16,219 bases of DNA from Dehalococcoidales bacterium (GCA_030628245.1 DAOVRI010000010.1:1-16219); one strand, 5' to 3'; positions 1 to 7,683 are shown, numbered from the stretch's first letter. Notes: generated by a model not told the origin, from the letters alone. Numbers and translations are program-made.

Positions 1-15
1 GTAAGCAGCATCCAT
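1..15 (-). CDS. Possible 5' end of the next operon gene (partial)
   Basis: On the minus strand an ATG at 15-13 opens a frame (M-D-A-A-Y) that runs off the window 25 bases after the crotonase stop. A purine-rich stretch (GAGAGCAAG) lies just upstream and could be a weak ribosome binding site. The spacing fits the rest of the operon, so the operon probably continues, but five codons cannot identify a product and this may be non-coding. Confidence 0.2.
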
Positions 16-39
16 AATCTTGCTCTCAACTACTGTGTT

Positions 40-915
40 TTATTTATCAAGTTGTTCGTAGAGCTTATTCCGCGCGTGAATGGCGTCTCTCACGCCCATG
101 TCACGGCGGGCTTTGAAGAAATTGAACTCGTCCGCTTCGAAGTGGATATTCGTGCCGAGGGTATGCATCATGAAATGGTTGGTCAGTCCGCTGGTTATCC
201 CCATGATATCGTAGACAATCTGTTTGGAAGTCTTGCCCATGGCGATGCCGTCGAAAGGAAACTTGGCGAATCCCTCCGCGTAGCGGTTGACTTCTTCTTC
301 CAGTTTATCGACGGGGACAGCCCGGTTGATAAGGCCGATGCGGGCGGCTTCTTTCCCGTCTATCATCCTGCCCGTCATGCAAAGGTCGAGGGCATTGGTC
401 AGCCCGCAGCGCAGTATCATTATCGGCGTGATGGTGAGATTCGGAATGCCCAGCCGGACTTCTATCTCCCCGAACTTACAGTCCTCGGCGCCAACGATAA
501 AATCGCACAGCATGTACATATCCATGGACGCCCCCAGCAAGTAGCCGTGCGCCTGGACGATGGTCAGCTTGGGGAAGAAGAGCAGCTTTTGCGCGCATTC
601 GTAGAAGAGCTTTCTATCGAACTTTAGCCGGTTACGGATAGGCGTACGGGGCGCCTTTTCACCGGGCTTGGGGTCTTTCCACCCGTAGACAAAGCCAACC
701 TCGTGGAGGGGCGCGCCGGCAGCCAGAGCGCGACCTGCTCCCTTGATAATGAGGACTTTAATATCGTCAGCCTCCTCGACCACGGTAAGCGCCTTCCAGA
801 AGTCCTTAACGCCGGTATTCATCGTCTCGGGGCTGTTCAGGGTGATGCGAGCGACGTAGCCGCTCCTTTCATAGATTACGTCTTCATAATCTCCTGCCTT
901 TTTAAACTTCAGCAT
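40..915 (-). CDS. Enoyl-CoA hydratase/isomerase (crotonase) family protein
   Basis: A 291-residue crotonase-fold protein, slightly longer than the usual 255-265. Crotonases stabilise a CoA-thioester enolate in an oxyanion hole and hydrate, isomerise or cleave acyl-CoAs in the cytosol. Visible features: the first oxyanion-hole segment (AAGAPLHEV, about 65-73), the second (HGYLLGASMDM, about 123-133), and FGEIEVRLG (about 148-156). Aligned by eye to enoyl-CoA hydratase, the second catalytic Glu (Glu164) is kept as Glu152, but the first (Glu144) is Asp132, and the Gly-rich GAGGTQ loop is replaced by NLTITP. There is an insertion at about 74-105 (Lys/Pro-rich). Simple crotonase chemistry is therefore not assured; isomerase, dehydratase or C-C hydrolase roles are possible. 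The ATG at 915 has AGGAGG at 922-927, six bases away. It is the last complete gene of the minus-strand operon, 39 bases after the CoA-transferase. Family assignment is firm, the reaction unknown. Confidence 0.9.
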   Translation of the reverse strand: MLKFKKAGDYEDVIYERSGYVARITLNSPETMNTGVKDFWKALTVVEEADDIKVLIIKGAGRALAAGAPLHEVGFVYGWKDPKPGEKAPRTPIRNRLKFDRKLFYECAQKLLFFPKLTIVQAHGYLLGASMDMYMLCDFIVGAEDCKFGEIEVRLGIPNLTITPIMILRCGLTNALDLCMTGRMIDGKEAARIGLINRAVPVDKLEEEVNRYAEGFAKFPFDGIAMGKTSKQIVYDIMGITSGLTNHFMMHTLGTNIHFEADEFNFFKARRDMGVRDAIHARNKLYEQLDK

Positions 916-954
916 TACTTACCTCCTGAAAGTGACTATTTACCACAATGTCTT

Positions 955-2184
955 TTATTCAAAGACCCCTTTCTGCATGAGGTCGATAAATTCTTCGTCG
1001 GGCATGCCCAACAACTTGGTACAAATATATTCCGTATGTTCACCGAGCAGAGGGCTCGGCGAATAGGCTTTTGACGGCGTCCTGGATAATTGAAAGCTCT
1101 GCCCCAGGTGGGTGAACATTCCCATCTCGCTGTGCTCCATCGGCCAGTAGATATTGCGTTTTCTCAGTTGAGGGTCATCATAGACATCGGCCGCGTTCTT
1201 GACAACGCCGGCCGGTACACCCGCGGTCTGAAGACGTTCCATCACGTCCTCGGCGGTAAAGCCAACCGTCCAATCGCCAAGCAGCTTATTAAGCTCGTCC
1301 TCATTTTTCTTCCTGTTAACCAGAGTATTAAATCGGGGGTCTTCCGCGTACTCAGGCCTGCCCATTTCCCGGCACAGACTTATCCATTCTTCGTCACTGG
1401 ACACGGCTATGGTGCACCAGCGGTCGTCGCCCTGGCAGGAGTAGACGCCGTGCGGGGCGGCGTAGGGGGAGGAATTCCCGATTCTTTCCGGCTCACGGCC
1501 GCAGGATGCGTATTCGAGGATGGCCGGTGTCAGGAAGTGTATCGCCGTTTCAAACTGTGACAGGTCTAATAGCTGTCCCTTCCCGGTCTTTCTGCGGTAA
1601 TCAAGCGCGGCGATTAAAGTCGCCGTGGCAAAACGCGGGCTGATACAGTCGGTATAGGCCGACACGCCGACCGGCAGTGGCTCTTTGCCCGGCCAGCCGA
1701 TGAAATTGGGTAAGCCCGCTATGGAAACCAGTACCATGCCGAAGGCCGGCAGGTTGGCGTAAGTCCCCCACGAGCCATAACCGCTCTGCCGCAGCATGAT
1801 GACATCAGGCCTGACCTTTTTCAGTTCCTCATACCCCAGTCCCCATTTGTCGATAACTCCCGGCGTGTAGTTCTCCATGAAAACATCGCACTCGACCGCC
1901 AGCCTCCTGGCTATCTCGCGGGCTTCGGGGAGTTGCATATTCAGGGAAAGGCTTAAAATGTTTGCATTATAATAGTTAAAATAGCCGCCCTTGTTATAGT
2001 TCGGCACATTGTCCTTATAAGGGGCCGAAGACCTCATGGTGCACGGTCTTTTGCTCGTTTCCACCCGGATAACCGTCGCACCGTGGTCGGCGAAGAACTT
2101 CATGGTGAGCGGGCCGACCACCGCCCAGCAGAAAGCCAGTATGGTCAGGCCGCTGAAAACGCCTTCCCGGTTATTCATTTCCAA
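955..2184 (-). CDS. Family III CoA-transferase (CaiB/BaiF), catalytic Asp present
   Basis: A 409-residue member of the CaiB/BaiF (family III) CoA-transferases, which move CoA between carboxylic acids through an aspartyl-CoA anhydride/thioester on a conserved Asp. The expected layout is visible: N-terminal Rossmann-like CoA-binding half (FADHGATVIRVE, about 31-42), NYTPGVIDKWGLGYEEL (about 105-121), then Asp179 in the YTDC segment exactly 22 residues before the TGKGQ motif. That is the spacing of the catalytic Asp in formyl-CoA transferase. The start is probably the TTG at 2184, because GGAG at 2193-2196 lies 8 bases from it and 14 from the in-frame ATG at 2178. That ribosome binding site nearly abuts the stop of the upstream transferase gene, suggesting translational coupling. 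The acid substrate cannot be read from sequence. Together with the neighbouring paralogue it probably forms a two-subunit enzyme, by analogy with benzylsuccinate CoA-transferase BbsEF. Confidence 0.93.
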   Translation of the reverse strand: MEMNNREGVFSGLTILAFCWAVVGPLTMKFFADHGATVIRVETSKRPCTMRSSAPYKDNVPNYNKGGYFNYYNANILSLSLNMQLPEAREIARRLAVECDVFMENYTPGVIDKWGLGYEELKKVRPDVIMLRQSGYGSWGTYANLPAFGMVLVSIAGLPNFIGWPGKEPLPVGVSAYTDCISPRFATATLIAALDYRRKTGKGQLLDLSQFETAIHFLTPAILEYASCGREPERIGNSSPYAAPHGVYSCQGDDRWCTIAVSSDEEWISLCREMGRPEYAEDPRFNTLVNRKKNEDELNKLLGDWTVGFTAEDVMERLQTAGVPAGVVKNAADVYDDPQLRKRNIYWPMEHSEMGMFTHLGQSFQLSRTPSKAYSPSPLLGEHTEYICTKLLGMPDEEFIDLMQKGVFE

Positions 2185-2198
2185 TGCCGTTACTCCCT

Positions 2199-3431
2199 CT
2201 AGATGATTCCACTCTGTTCTAATGTAATGAGTTCCCGTTTGGAAAGACCTATCTCATTATAGACCTCTGCGTTATGCTCACCGATTAGCGGGGCGCGAAA
2301 GCGGGTGGAGCAGTCAACTTCCGACGACTTAACGAAATCCCGGGGATAGGTTATGCTTGTCCCCAGCTCGGGGTGCTCAATTTCCACCCAGAAATTCCGG
2401 GCATTGAGACACTCGTCAGTTAGCAAATCCTGCATGCTGGACAGCGGGCCGATAGATACCCCCCTGGGCACGGCGCCCGCCAGAAGCTCCTTCCGCGTAT
2501 GCCTCAGAAAGAACTCCCCGACGGGCCCGGATATACGGCCCATTTCTTCCCGGGTAACCGTGAACATGTCGAAATTGTCCCATTCCATGTTGCGCAGAAA
2601 ATCGGTAGCGCCGCCATCGGCTTCCATCCACTCCACCAGCGCGCTCAACGACTTGGCGCCCGTTCTGCCGCCGATGACGTTAAAGAATACGTAACCGTCC
2701 CGGCACGGCCAGACCTGCCGCTGGCCGACATCTTTGCTCATGCCGGCACGAAAGGCACCGGCCCGCTTTAAATTTTTCCTGTTAAGCTCCCAGGTCGGGA
2801 TGGCGTTGGCCTGGAACCAGGCGGCGCTTTGCTGCATGGATACATCGACATGCTGGCCTTCTCCGGTCATCTCCCGGTAGTGATAGGCAATCATAACGCC
2901 GACGGCGGCGTCCGCCCCGGCGTGAAGGCAGGCCTGCGGCATGCTGATATATACCGGGGGGCCATCCGACTCGCCGGTCTGGTACAGCGTTCCGCTCATG
3001 CCCATAACCACGATATCCGAGTCCTTATAGTCGCGGTAGGGCCCTTCCCGGCCGAAGGGTGTAATGGACGCCATGATTATTCCCCTGTTAATTTCGCTGA
3101 GGCTGGAATAACCTAGGCCCAGTTTATCCATGTAGTCCGGCGGAAAAGACTCGATAACGAAATCGGCAGTTTTAACCAGCTTTTTAAATATTTCACGGCC
3201 TTCAGCCGATTCTATATTCAGCGTGATGCCCCTTTTATTCGAATTATAGGCAAACCAGTACAGGCTTTTTTCAGGGTCGGGAACGTCTCCCCAGAAACCC
3301 CCGATTTTCCGCGAAGAGTCACCGCCCGGCCTCTCAATTTTAATGACATCGGCACCCAGGTCGGCCAGTACCTTGCCGCAAAGAAAACCTTTATCGTTGG
3401 TTAAATCCAGTGCCCGGCAATGATTAAGCAT
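2199..3431 (-). CDS. Family III CoA-transferase paralogue lacking the catalytic Asp
   Basis: A 410-residue CaiB/BaiF-family protein with the family landmarks: LGADVIKIERPGGD (about 25-38), NKRGITLNI (about 65-73), SFPPDYMDKLGLGY (about 95-108), and MTGEGQHVDVSM (about 188-199). At the position of the catalytic Asp, upstream of TGEGQ, the sequence reads MPQACLH (about 164-170), so the residue is Ala167 or Cys168 depending on a one-residue shift. No acidic residue is near; Asp174 is seven positions away. It is therefore probably a non-catalytic partner of the adjacent transferase that has Asp179, rather than an independent enzyme. The ATG at 3431 is preceded by AGAGGG four bases upstream. It sits 13 bases after mutL/glmL and 14 before the next transferase. 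The family is certain; the inactive-partner role is inference. Confidence 0.92.
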   Translation of the reverse strand: MLNHCRALDLTNDKGFLCGKVLADLGADVIKIERPGGDSSRKIGGFWGDVPDPEKSLYWFAYNSNKRGITLNIESAEGREIFKKLVKTADFVIESFPPDYMDKLGLGYSSLSEINRGIIMASITPFGREGPYRDYKDSDIVVMGMSGTLYQTGESDGPPVYISMPQACLHAGADAAVGVMIAYHYREMTGEGQHVDVSMQQSAAWFQANAIPTWELNRKNLKRAGAFRAGMSKDVGQRQVWPCRDGYVFFNVIGGRTGAKSLSALVEWMEADGGATDFLRNMEWDNFDMFTVTREEMGRISGPVGEFFLRHTRKELLAGAVPRGVSIGPLSSMQDLLTDECLNARNFWVEIEHPELGTSITYPRDFVKSSEVDCSTRFRAPLIGEHNAEVYNEIGLSKRELITLEQSGII

Positions 3432-3444
3432 TTTCCCTCTTTAC

Positions 3445-4812
3445 TTATATACGTTTAAGATACTTCCTGGCAAGGTTAAGGGCCTTCTCCGGTTCGACCT
3501 GGCTGAGTAATCCCACCGCGTAGAGAATGTATTGTTCATCTATATATAAATCGGGGTCTCTGGGTTTGAGCACAAAGGGGTTATCCTCCCGGAACAGGGC
3601 ATGCTCCAGTATCTCCCGGCGATTGCCCGAAAATACCACCGGGCCTCCCGTGCCGATGACGGTTTTAATGTGGGTCAGGTCCTTGCCGTGTTGGACCAGT
3701 GTTTCCCCGGTGGGGCCGTAGACCACTTCTATCCTCCCGGCATGCCGGCTCACGGCAACCTCCATGGTGAGGCAGGACAGCAGCAAATGACAGGCTTTCT
3801 CTTCGCCAGTTTGAGGGAGTTTGCCCTCGTGGAATCCCTTCACGATGGCATCGAAGTTGGGCGGCGTCTCTCTCTCTTTAACGAGTTCCAGCAGCCTGTC
3901 CAAATTATACCTCAGCCCGAGGTCTCCTTCTACCGTTCTTTTCTCATAAGGCTCGTGCAATCCGGCTATAATGGTATCAGGTCGGGCGGGCTTGCCCTGA
4001 GCGATTGAATGAACATCCGTCGTCGCCCCGCCGACATCTATGACGATAAGGTCCCCGAATCCACCAGCATCTCCATATCCGTCGGCAATCAGTCTGGCCG
4101 CCTCCAGTACGGCCGAGGGTGTCGGCATGATAACATCTTTAATAATTGCTTTGGCTCTGGCGATGCCCTTGGCCTCGATAATATTCCTCATGAATAAATC
4201 TCGTATTTCCTTGTTACAGGGAGCGACATCCAGCACGCCGATTTCAGGCATAACATTACTGGTATATAAAACGTTTTTACTGTTATCCCTGAAGATAGCC
4301 CTTATCTCATCACAAGCCGTCTTATTACCGGCTATGATGACGTTACTTATGGCGCGGCCGGTACGGGAGACCATGCTGGCATTATGAATGATGACCTGCT
4401 CATCCCCACCGTCGGTGCCGCCGGAGAGCAGGACTATATCGGGAGACGCGGCCTCTATCTCCTCGATTTCCTGTTGAGTAAGTTTGTGCGAATAGCAGCC
4501 TATCACCTTCGCTCCGGCTCCCAGCGCAGCAAGATTGGCCGCTTTGCTGGTAAGCTCCGGCACGAAACCGGCGCAGACCATGCGTAGACCGCCGGCGGCA
4601 CTGCTGCACGCCAGGGCTTCCCTCTCCTCCAGGTCGCCTATGCCCGTATTTTCCTCAATTTTCTTTAAGGCTTCCCCCAGTCCCACCGTAATATCACTCT
4701 CCACGGTTGAGGGAACCCGGGCCGTCGCGACTACCTCTACCTTATCGAGGTCAACCGCAACAACTTTGGTAAACGTGCTTCCGAAATCAATCAGCAGTCT
4801 AATATCATCCAT
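3445..4812 (-). CDS. glmL: MutL/GlmL-type ATPase, B12-mutase accessory protein
   Basis: A 455-residue ASKHA (actin/Hsp70-fold) protein of the glutamate mutase MutL/GlmL family. Members are encoded between or beside the mutase subunits and are thought to protect or reactivate the adenosylcobalamin enzyme by exchanging damaged cofactor. Phosphate-1 motif DFGSTFTK at about 9-16, LLSGGTDGG at about 128-136, phosphate-2 motif DVGGATTDVHS at about 259-269, and IGTGGPVVFSG near residue 390 are all seen. The length matches the family. The ATG at 4812 has no recognisable Shine-Dalgarno sequence in the 30 bases after the glmS stop, so translation may depend on coupling to glmS. The gene is one of three mutase genes in the order glmE-glmS-glmL. 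Assignment to the family is secure; the client is inferred to be the adjacent GlmES-like enzyme. Confidence 0.95.
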   Translation of the reverse strand: MDDIRLLIDFGSTFTKVVAVDLDKVEVVATARVPSTVESDITVGLGEALKKIEENTGIGDLEEREALACSSAAGGLRMVCAGFVPELTSKAANLAALGAGAKVIGCYSHKLTQQEIEEIEAASPDIVLLSGGTDGGDEQVIIHNASMVSRTGRAISNVIIAGNKTACDEIRAIFRDNSKNVLYTSNVMPEIGVLDVAPCNKEIRDLFMRNIIEAKGIARAKAIIKDVIMPTPSAVLEAARLIADGYGDAGGFGDLIVIDVGGATTDVHSIAQGKPARPDTIIAGLHEPYEKRTVEGDLGLRYNLDRLLELVKERETPPNFDAIVKGFHEGKLPQTGEEKACHLLLSCLTMEVAVSRHAGRIEVVYGPTGETLVQHGKDLTHIKTVIGTGGPVVFSGNRREILEHALFREDNPFVLKPRDPDLYIDEQYILYAVGLLSQVEPEKALNLARKYLKRI

Positions 4813-4841
4813 GGGGCATCAATACAGCAGCTATTTCCCGA

Positions 4842-5270
4842 CTACATTTTGCCTTTCGTTTTTAAATCTTTCTTGAGGTCGCTATCAATCACCGCGACGA
4901 TATCCGTCTCGGGCGGGTAGACCCGGTCAAACCCCAGTTTTTTAAACCTCGGTTCAACCTCCTTCGGGTCATACCTGCCTATCACCAGGTTACCGCCGAT
5001 ATAAAGGAGCATGTCTCCCAGACCGGCCTCCCTGCGTTTCTCATTAAATTCTTTCAGGTCCAGCTCGGCCATACCGTAGAGCGAACTCATCAAAATGGCA
5101 TCCGCGTTTGTTTCCTGGGCCACGTTAATAAACTCCTCCGGCGATACCTGCATGCCCAGCTCCACGACGTTGAATCCGGCATCCCTCAGCGCACGGGAGA
5201 CGACTTTGGTGCCGATGACATGCGCATCCACCCCCACTGTTCCGGTTATTATCGTCGGTGCTTTCTTCAT
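4842..5270 (-). CDS. glmS: Glutamate mutase-type sigma subunit, cobalamin-binding
   Basis: A 142-residue stand-alone B12-binding subunit of the carbon-skeleton mutase family. The base-off/His-on signature is complete: VDAHVIG (Asp15, His17, Gly20 of DxHxxG), SSLYG at 62-66, and GGN at 92-94 followed by LVIG. His17 should coordinate cobalt in place of dimethylbenzimidazole. The C-terminal FDRVYPPET segment is also typical of glutamate mutase sigma subunits. Length is near the usual 137, with a Lys-rich tail. It pairs with the large GlmE subunit encoded 43 bases upstream. The ATG at 5270 has AGGAGA about five bases upstream. The sequence is close to characterised glutamate mutase sigma subunits, in contrast with the more divergent GlmE, as expected if the cofactor chemistry is kept and the substrate changed. 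Confidence 0.96.
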   Translation of the reverse strand: MKKAPTIITGTVGVDAHVIGTKVVSRALRDAGFNVVELGMQVSPEEFINVAQETNADAILMSSLYGMAELDLKEFNEKRREAGLGDMLLYIGGNLVIGRYDPKEVEPRFKKLGFDRVYPPETDIVAVIDSDLKKDLKTKGKM

Positions 5271-5313
5271 CGCTTCTCCTTCTGAACCGATTGCATTATG
5301 TCAATTGGGCAGA

Positions 5314-6777
5314 CTATTTATCATAAGGTGGTAAGCCGGCTATTTTCCCTTTACTGAGACTCCACAAATCCTTGACGGCGGTATGGTAATCGGCTTTTCT
5401 CCCCTCCAGTTTCTCCCTCTCCGCTATCTTCTCACGATGGAACTCCTTAATCTCGTCCGGTATGGGAAGATTGCCGAACTCAAGGTAGCGGCAGGCTCCC
5501 CTAGCATCCCTCACGCCCAGCACGTTATCCTTGACGGTCACATTGGGACTCCACGGCGAATCGAGGACCCCGGATTCGACGGCTTTTATCGTACCGTCGA
5601 TGATATCACCGTCGCCGAGCTCCAGTATTCTATCAAGTATCGCTCTTACCTCTATTTCGGTCACCTTTTCTTCTGCCTCCGATTCTTTAACATCAAATTC
5701 AATCTTCTGTTCCCTTACCACGTCGAAAATCCACTTGGCCGCCCGGTAGCTCATGGTATGGGTCTCCTTGGTAGGCACACCGGCCCCTTCGTCAATACTT
5801 CTCAGGTCCACGGCGTTACTCCTGGACAGCGCCCCCACCATCGACACGTAGGTGAGATAGGCAAATGCCCCTCCCGGGTCCATGGCGACGGGGAAAAGGG
5901 GAGTCTGGGCGGGACACGTACCGGTAATCATGGTGTCCTGATATCCGAACTTATCCAGGTACTCCCTGATTAACCTCGGCGCCAGCCGTATCCAGGCCAA
6001 ATCCTGCGCGATATTCCCCATACAGTGCACCAGCGGATACAGGGCCTTCTGACCCTGCTCGGCCGCCGTAACGGCCTCTATAATCAGACAGACGATATTG
6101 ACACTCAACGGGAAAGGAGCGCTGGGCAGCCACCCATGGAGGTCCTTGCATAGAATCACACCTCTGTCAGCGTACCAGCCGATTGTTCTCATACCGTTCT
6201 GGCTGCTTTCGACAAGCTCTCGTATTGTCATATTTTTTGAATAGCTGCCGAAACCCAGGAATCCCATCCCCGCCTCCGCGGTCGTCATACCCGCAGCGAT
6301 GGCGATTTCGCCGCCGGCTGCCCTGGGACTGAAAGCGGCGTCGACGCTTTCAATGAGCTTCCTGGTCTTCTCCACCCCGTAATTGATAATGGGAAACCCG
6401 TTCAGTAACGGCTTGCCGGTCTTATAACACTCTTTTAGAATCTCCTCGACCTTCTCGTACTGGCCGAGTCGTGTATAACTGTCGGTTGTTACCGGGATGA
6501 GAACCACACCCGAGTCTCTCAGCGACTGGCAAAGCTCGATCATATTTTCAAGTATCGGTGTCCCGGCTCTGGGGAAGACACTCATCCTGCCCTCTTCACG
6601 CAGCTTAACCATCACCTTCCACCAGATTTTACTATCGGGCAGGCTCTTCTGGTAGGCTACCGCCTCATCGAAATCGACTTCCTTACCGGTCGGCCACTTG
6701 TCCAGTTCTTCCCGCCTCTTTTTCATCAGGAGGTCATCGTTTATCCGCTTGTTCCTGATTCTGAGCTTCTGCATCAT
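5314..6777 (-). CDS. glmE: Glutamate mutase-type epsilon subunit, divergent active site
   Basis: A 487-residue TIM-barrel catalytic subunit of a B12 carbon-skeleton mutase. Family landmarks: KWPTGKEVDFDEAV at about 27-40, PRAG at 69-72, YTR at 101-103, LLNGFPIINYGV at about 124-135, CMGNIAQD at about 252-259, GVPTKE at about 333-338, and VRDARGACRYLEFGNLPIP further on. Compared from memory with Clostridium cochlearium GlmE, Arg66, Arg100 and Arg149 correspond to Arg70, Arg103 and Arg152. Glu171 is probably Glu168, Tyr181 is Tyr179 and Glu330 is Glu330. Lys326 becomes Arg326, no Tyr stands at the Tyr177 position, and the segment between Arg149 and Tyr181 is about five residues shorter. Hence the carboxylate-binding Arg set is kept but the substrate may not be glutamate. 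Two ATGs lie in tandem (6777 and 6774); GGAGGG at 6779-6784 favours the second. No methylaspartate ammonia-lyase is encoded nearby. Subunit identity firm, substrate open. Confidence 0.94.
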   Translation of the reverse strand: MMQKLRIRNKRINDDLLMKKRREELDKWPTGKEVDFDEAVAYQKSLPDSKIWWKVMVKLREEGRMSVFPRAGTPILENMIELCQSLRDSGVVLIPVTTDSYTRLGQYEKVEEILKECYKTGKPLLNGFPIINYGVEKTRKLIESVDAAFSPRAAGGEIAIAAGMTTAEAGMGFLGFGSYSKNMTIRELVESSQNGMRTIGWYADRGVILCKDLHGWLPSAPFPLSVNIVCLIIEAVTAAEQGQKALYPLVHCMGNIAQDLAWIRLAPRLIREYLDKFGYQDTMITGTCPAQTPLFPVAMDPGGAFAYLTYVSMVGALSRSNAVDLRSIDEGAGVPTKETHTMSYRAAKWIFDVVREQKIEFDVKESEAEEKVTEIEVRAILDRILELGDGDIIDGTIKAVESGVLDSPWSPNVTVKDNVLGVRDARGACRYLEFGNLPIPDEIKEFHREKIAEREKLEGRKADYHTAVKDLWSLSKGKIAGLPPYDK

Positions 6778-6792
6778 TCCCTCCGTTATTAT

Positions 6793-6849
6793 CGGTAGTC
6801 ATTTAACAGCATCACACGCGGCGGCCTGCCCGTGTTAAAACCGCTACCG
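6793..6849 (-). repeat. Nested inverted repeat between SDR and glmE genes
   Basis: The 82-base gap holds two nested perfect inverted repeats: CGGTAG (6793-6798) with CTACCG (6844-6849), and TTTAACA (6802-6808) with TGTTAAA (6833-6839). They are separated by small internal loops of 3 and 4 bases and enclose a GC-rich 24-base centre. In minus-strand RNA this gives a hairpin of about 13 paired bases ending about 10 bases before the glmE ribosome binding site. There is no following U-run, so an intrinsic terminator is unlikely. It may set the expression ratio between the SDR and mutase genes (attenuation, processing or RNA stability). The pairing is seen; the function is not known. Confidence 0.6.
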
Positions 6850-6859
6850 TTTCTTCAGC

Positions 6860-7678
6860 TTATCCGCCTGACCCTTCGGTTGAAGACAAGAAAGTCGCCG
6901 CATGCGACGAGAGAGGCTGCCCTCCGGCGACATAAATAATTTGCCCGGTAACATAATCGGAAAGCCCCGATGCCAGGAACAGAGCGGGCCCGGCAATATC
7001 CTCCGGTTTACCTATTCTGCCCAGAGGTATTTCTTTCTCGGCTATCGCCTTAAAAAAGGCATCTCTATCCGGCCCCGGCGCCATTAGCGAATCCCAGAAC
7101 GGCGTCTCAATTGGCCCCGGAACGATAGCGTTGACATAGATATTCTGTGGAGCCAGCTCGAAGGCCAGGTTCAGGGTTAGACCCAGAACCCCTGCTTTGG
7201 CACAATGATAATGCAGCACGGAAACGGACGGATTGACGGCGCCCATTGACGAGAGATTGATTATCTTGCCGTATTTCTTCTTTTTCATATGGGGTAATAC
7301 CGCCATGCAGACCAGAAAGGCGCCTTTCAGGTTCACGCTCAATATTTTATCCCAGTCTTCTTCAGTAGCGGTATCGGTATCTCCCCCCTGGACACCCATG
7401 ACCCCCCCGGCATTATTAACCAGAATATCAATTTTACCGAACTTTTTAATAGTCTCGTCCACCATATGCTGCACTTCGGCACTGTTGGATATATCGGCTT
7501 TCACCGCCAGGGACCTGCGACCCAGGGCTCTGATTTCTTCCGCCACTTTTTGGGCGCCCTCTATATGCAGAGCGTTAACGACGACATCGCACCCTTCCCC
7601 GGCAAATTTAAGGGCAATACCCCGGCCCATTCCCTTGGCGCCCCCGGTAACTATCGCCACCTTATTTTCAAGTAACAT
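6860..7678 (-). CDS. Short-chain dehydrogenase/reductase (SDR), first operon gene
   Basis: A classical SDR of about 272 residues: NAD(P)-dependent oxidation of a hydroxyl or reduction of a keto group. Visible are TGGAKGMG (11-18, dinucleotide binding), NNAG (88-91), Asn116, Ser144, Tyr157 and Lys161 (YHCAK), forming the complete Asn-Ser-Tyr-Lys tetrad, and PGP at the substrate loop. There is no Asp at the end of the second beta strand (VVVNALH), so NADP(H) use is possible. The start is set at ATG 7678: AGGAGG at 7684-7689 lies inside the longer GTG-initiated frame (7696), which would place the ribosome binding site within the gene. A short Ser-rich tail follows the fold. It is the promoter-proximal gene of the mutase/CoA-transferase operon and may oxidise a hydroxyacyl-CoA made by the crotonase-like protein. 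The substrate is inferred only from context. Confidence 0.93.
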   Translation of the reverse strand: MLLENKVAIVTGGAKGMGRGIALKFAGEGCDVVVNALHIEGAQKVAEEIRALGRRSLAVKADISNSAEVQHMVDETIKKFGKIDILVNNAGGVMGVQGGDTDTATEEDWDKILSVNLKGAFLVCMAVLPHMKKKKYGKIINLSSMGAVNPSVSVLHYHCAKAGVLGLTLNLAFELAPQNIYVNAIVPGPIETPFWDSLMAPGPDRDAFFKAIAEKEIPLGRIGKPEDIAGPALFLASGLSDYVTGQIIYVAGGQPLSSHAATFLSSTEGSGG

Positions 7679-7683
7679 ATATA

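Noticed and set aside
52..627. Plus-strand frame of 191 codons opposite the crotonase gene
   Set aside because: The opposite strand encodes an intact crotonase with a strong ribosome binding site; the plus-strand product has no family features.
3445..6777. Ordinary glutamate fermentation (methylaspartate) locus
   Set aside because: GlmE, GlmS and GlmL are present, but no methylaspartate ammonia-lyase, mesaconase or citramalate lyase gene is seen. The neighbours act on CoA thioesters and the GlmE site is changed. This remains possible if those genes lie elsewhere.
6778..6859. Cobalamin riboswitch in front of the B12 mutase genes
   Set aside because: The gap is only 82 bases, far shorter than a cobalamin riboswitch, and no B12-box-like sequence was recognised; only the nested hairpin is present.
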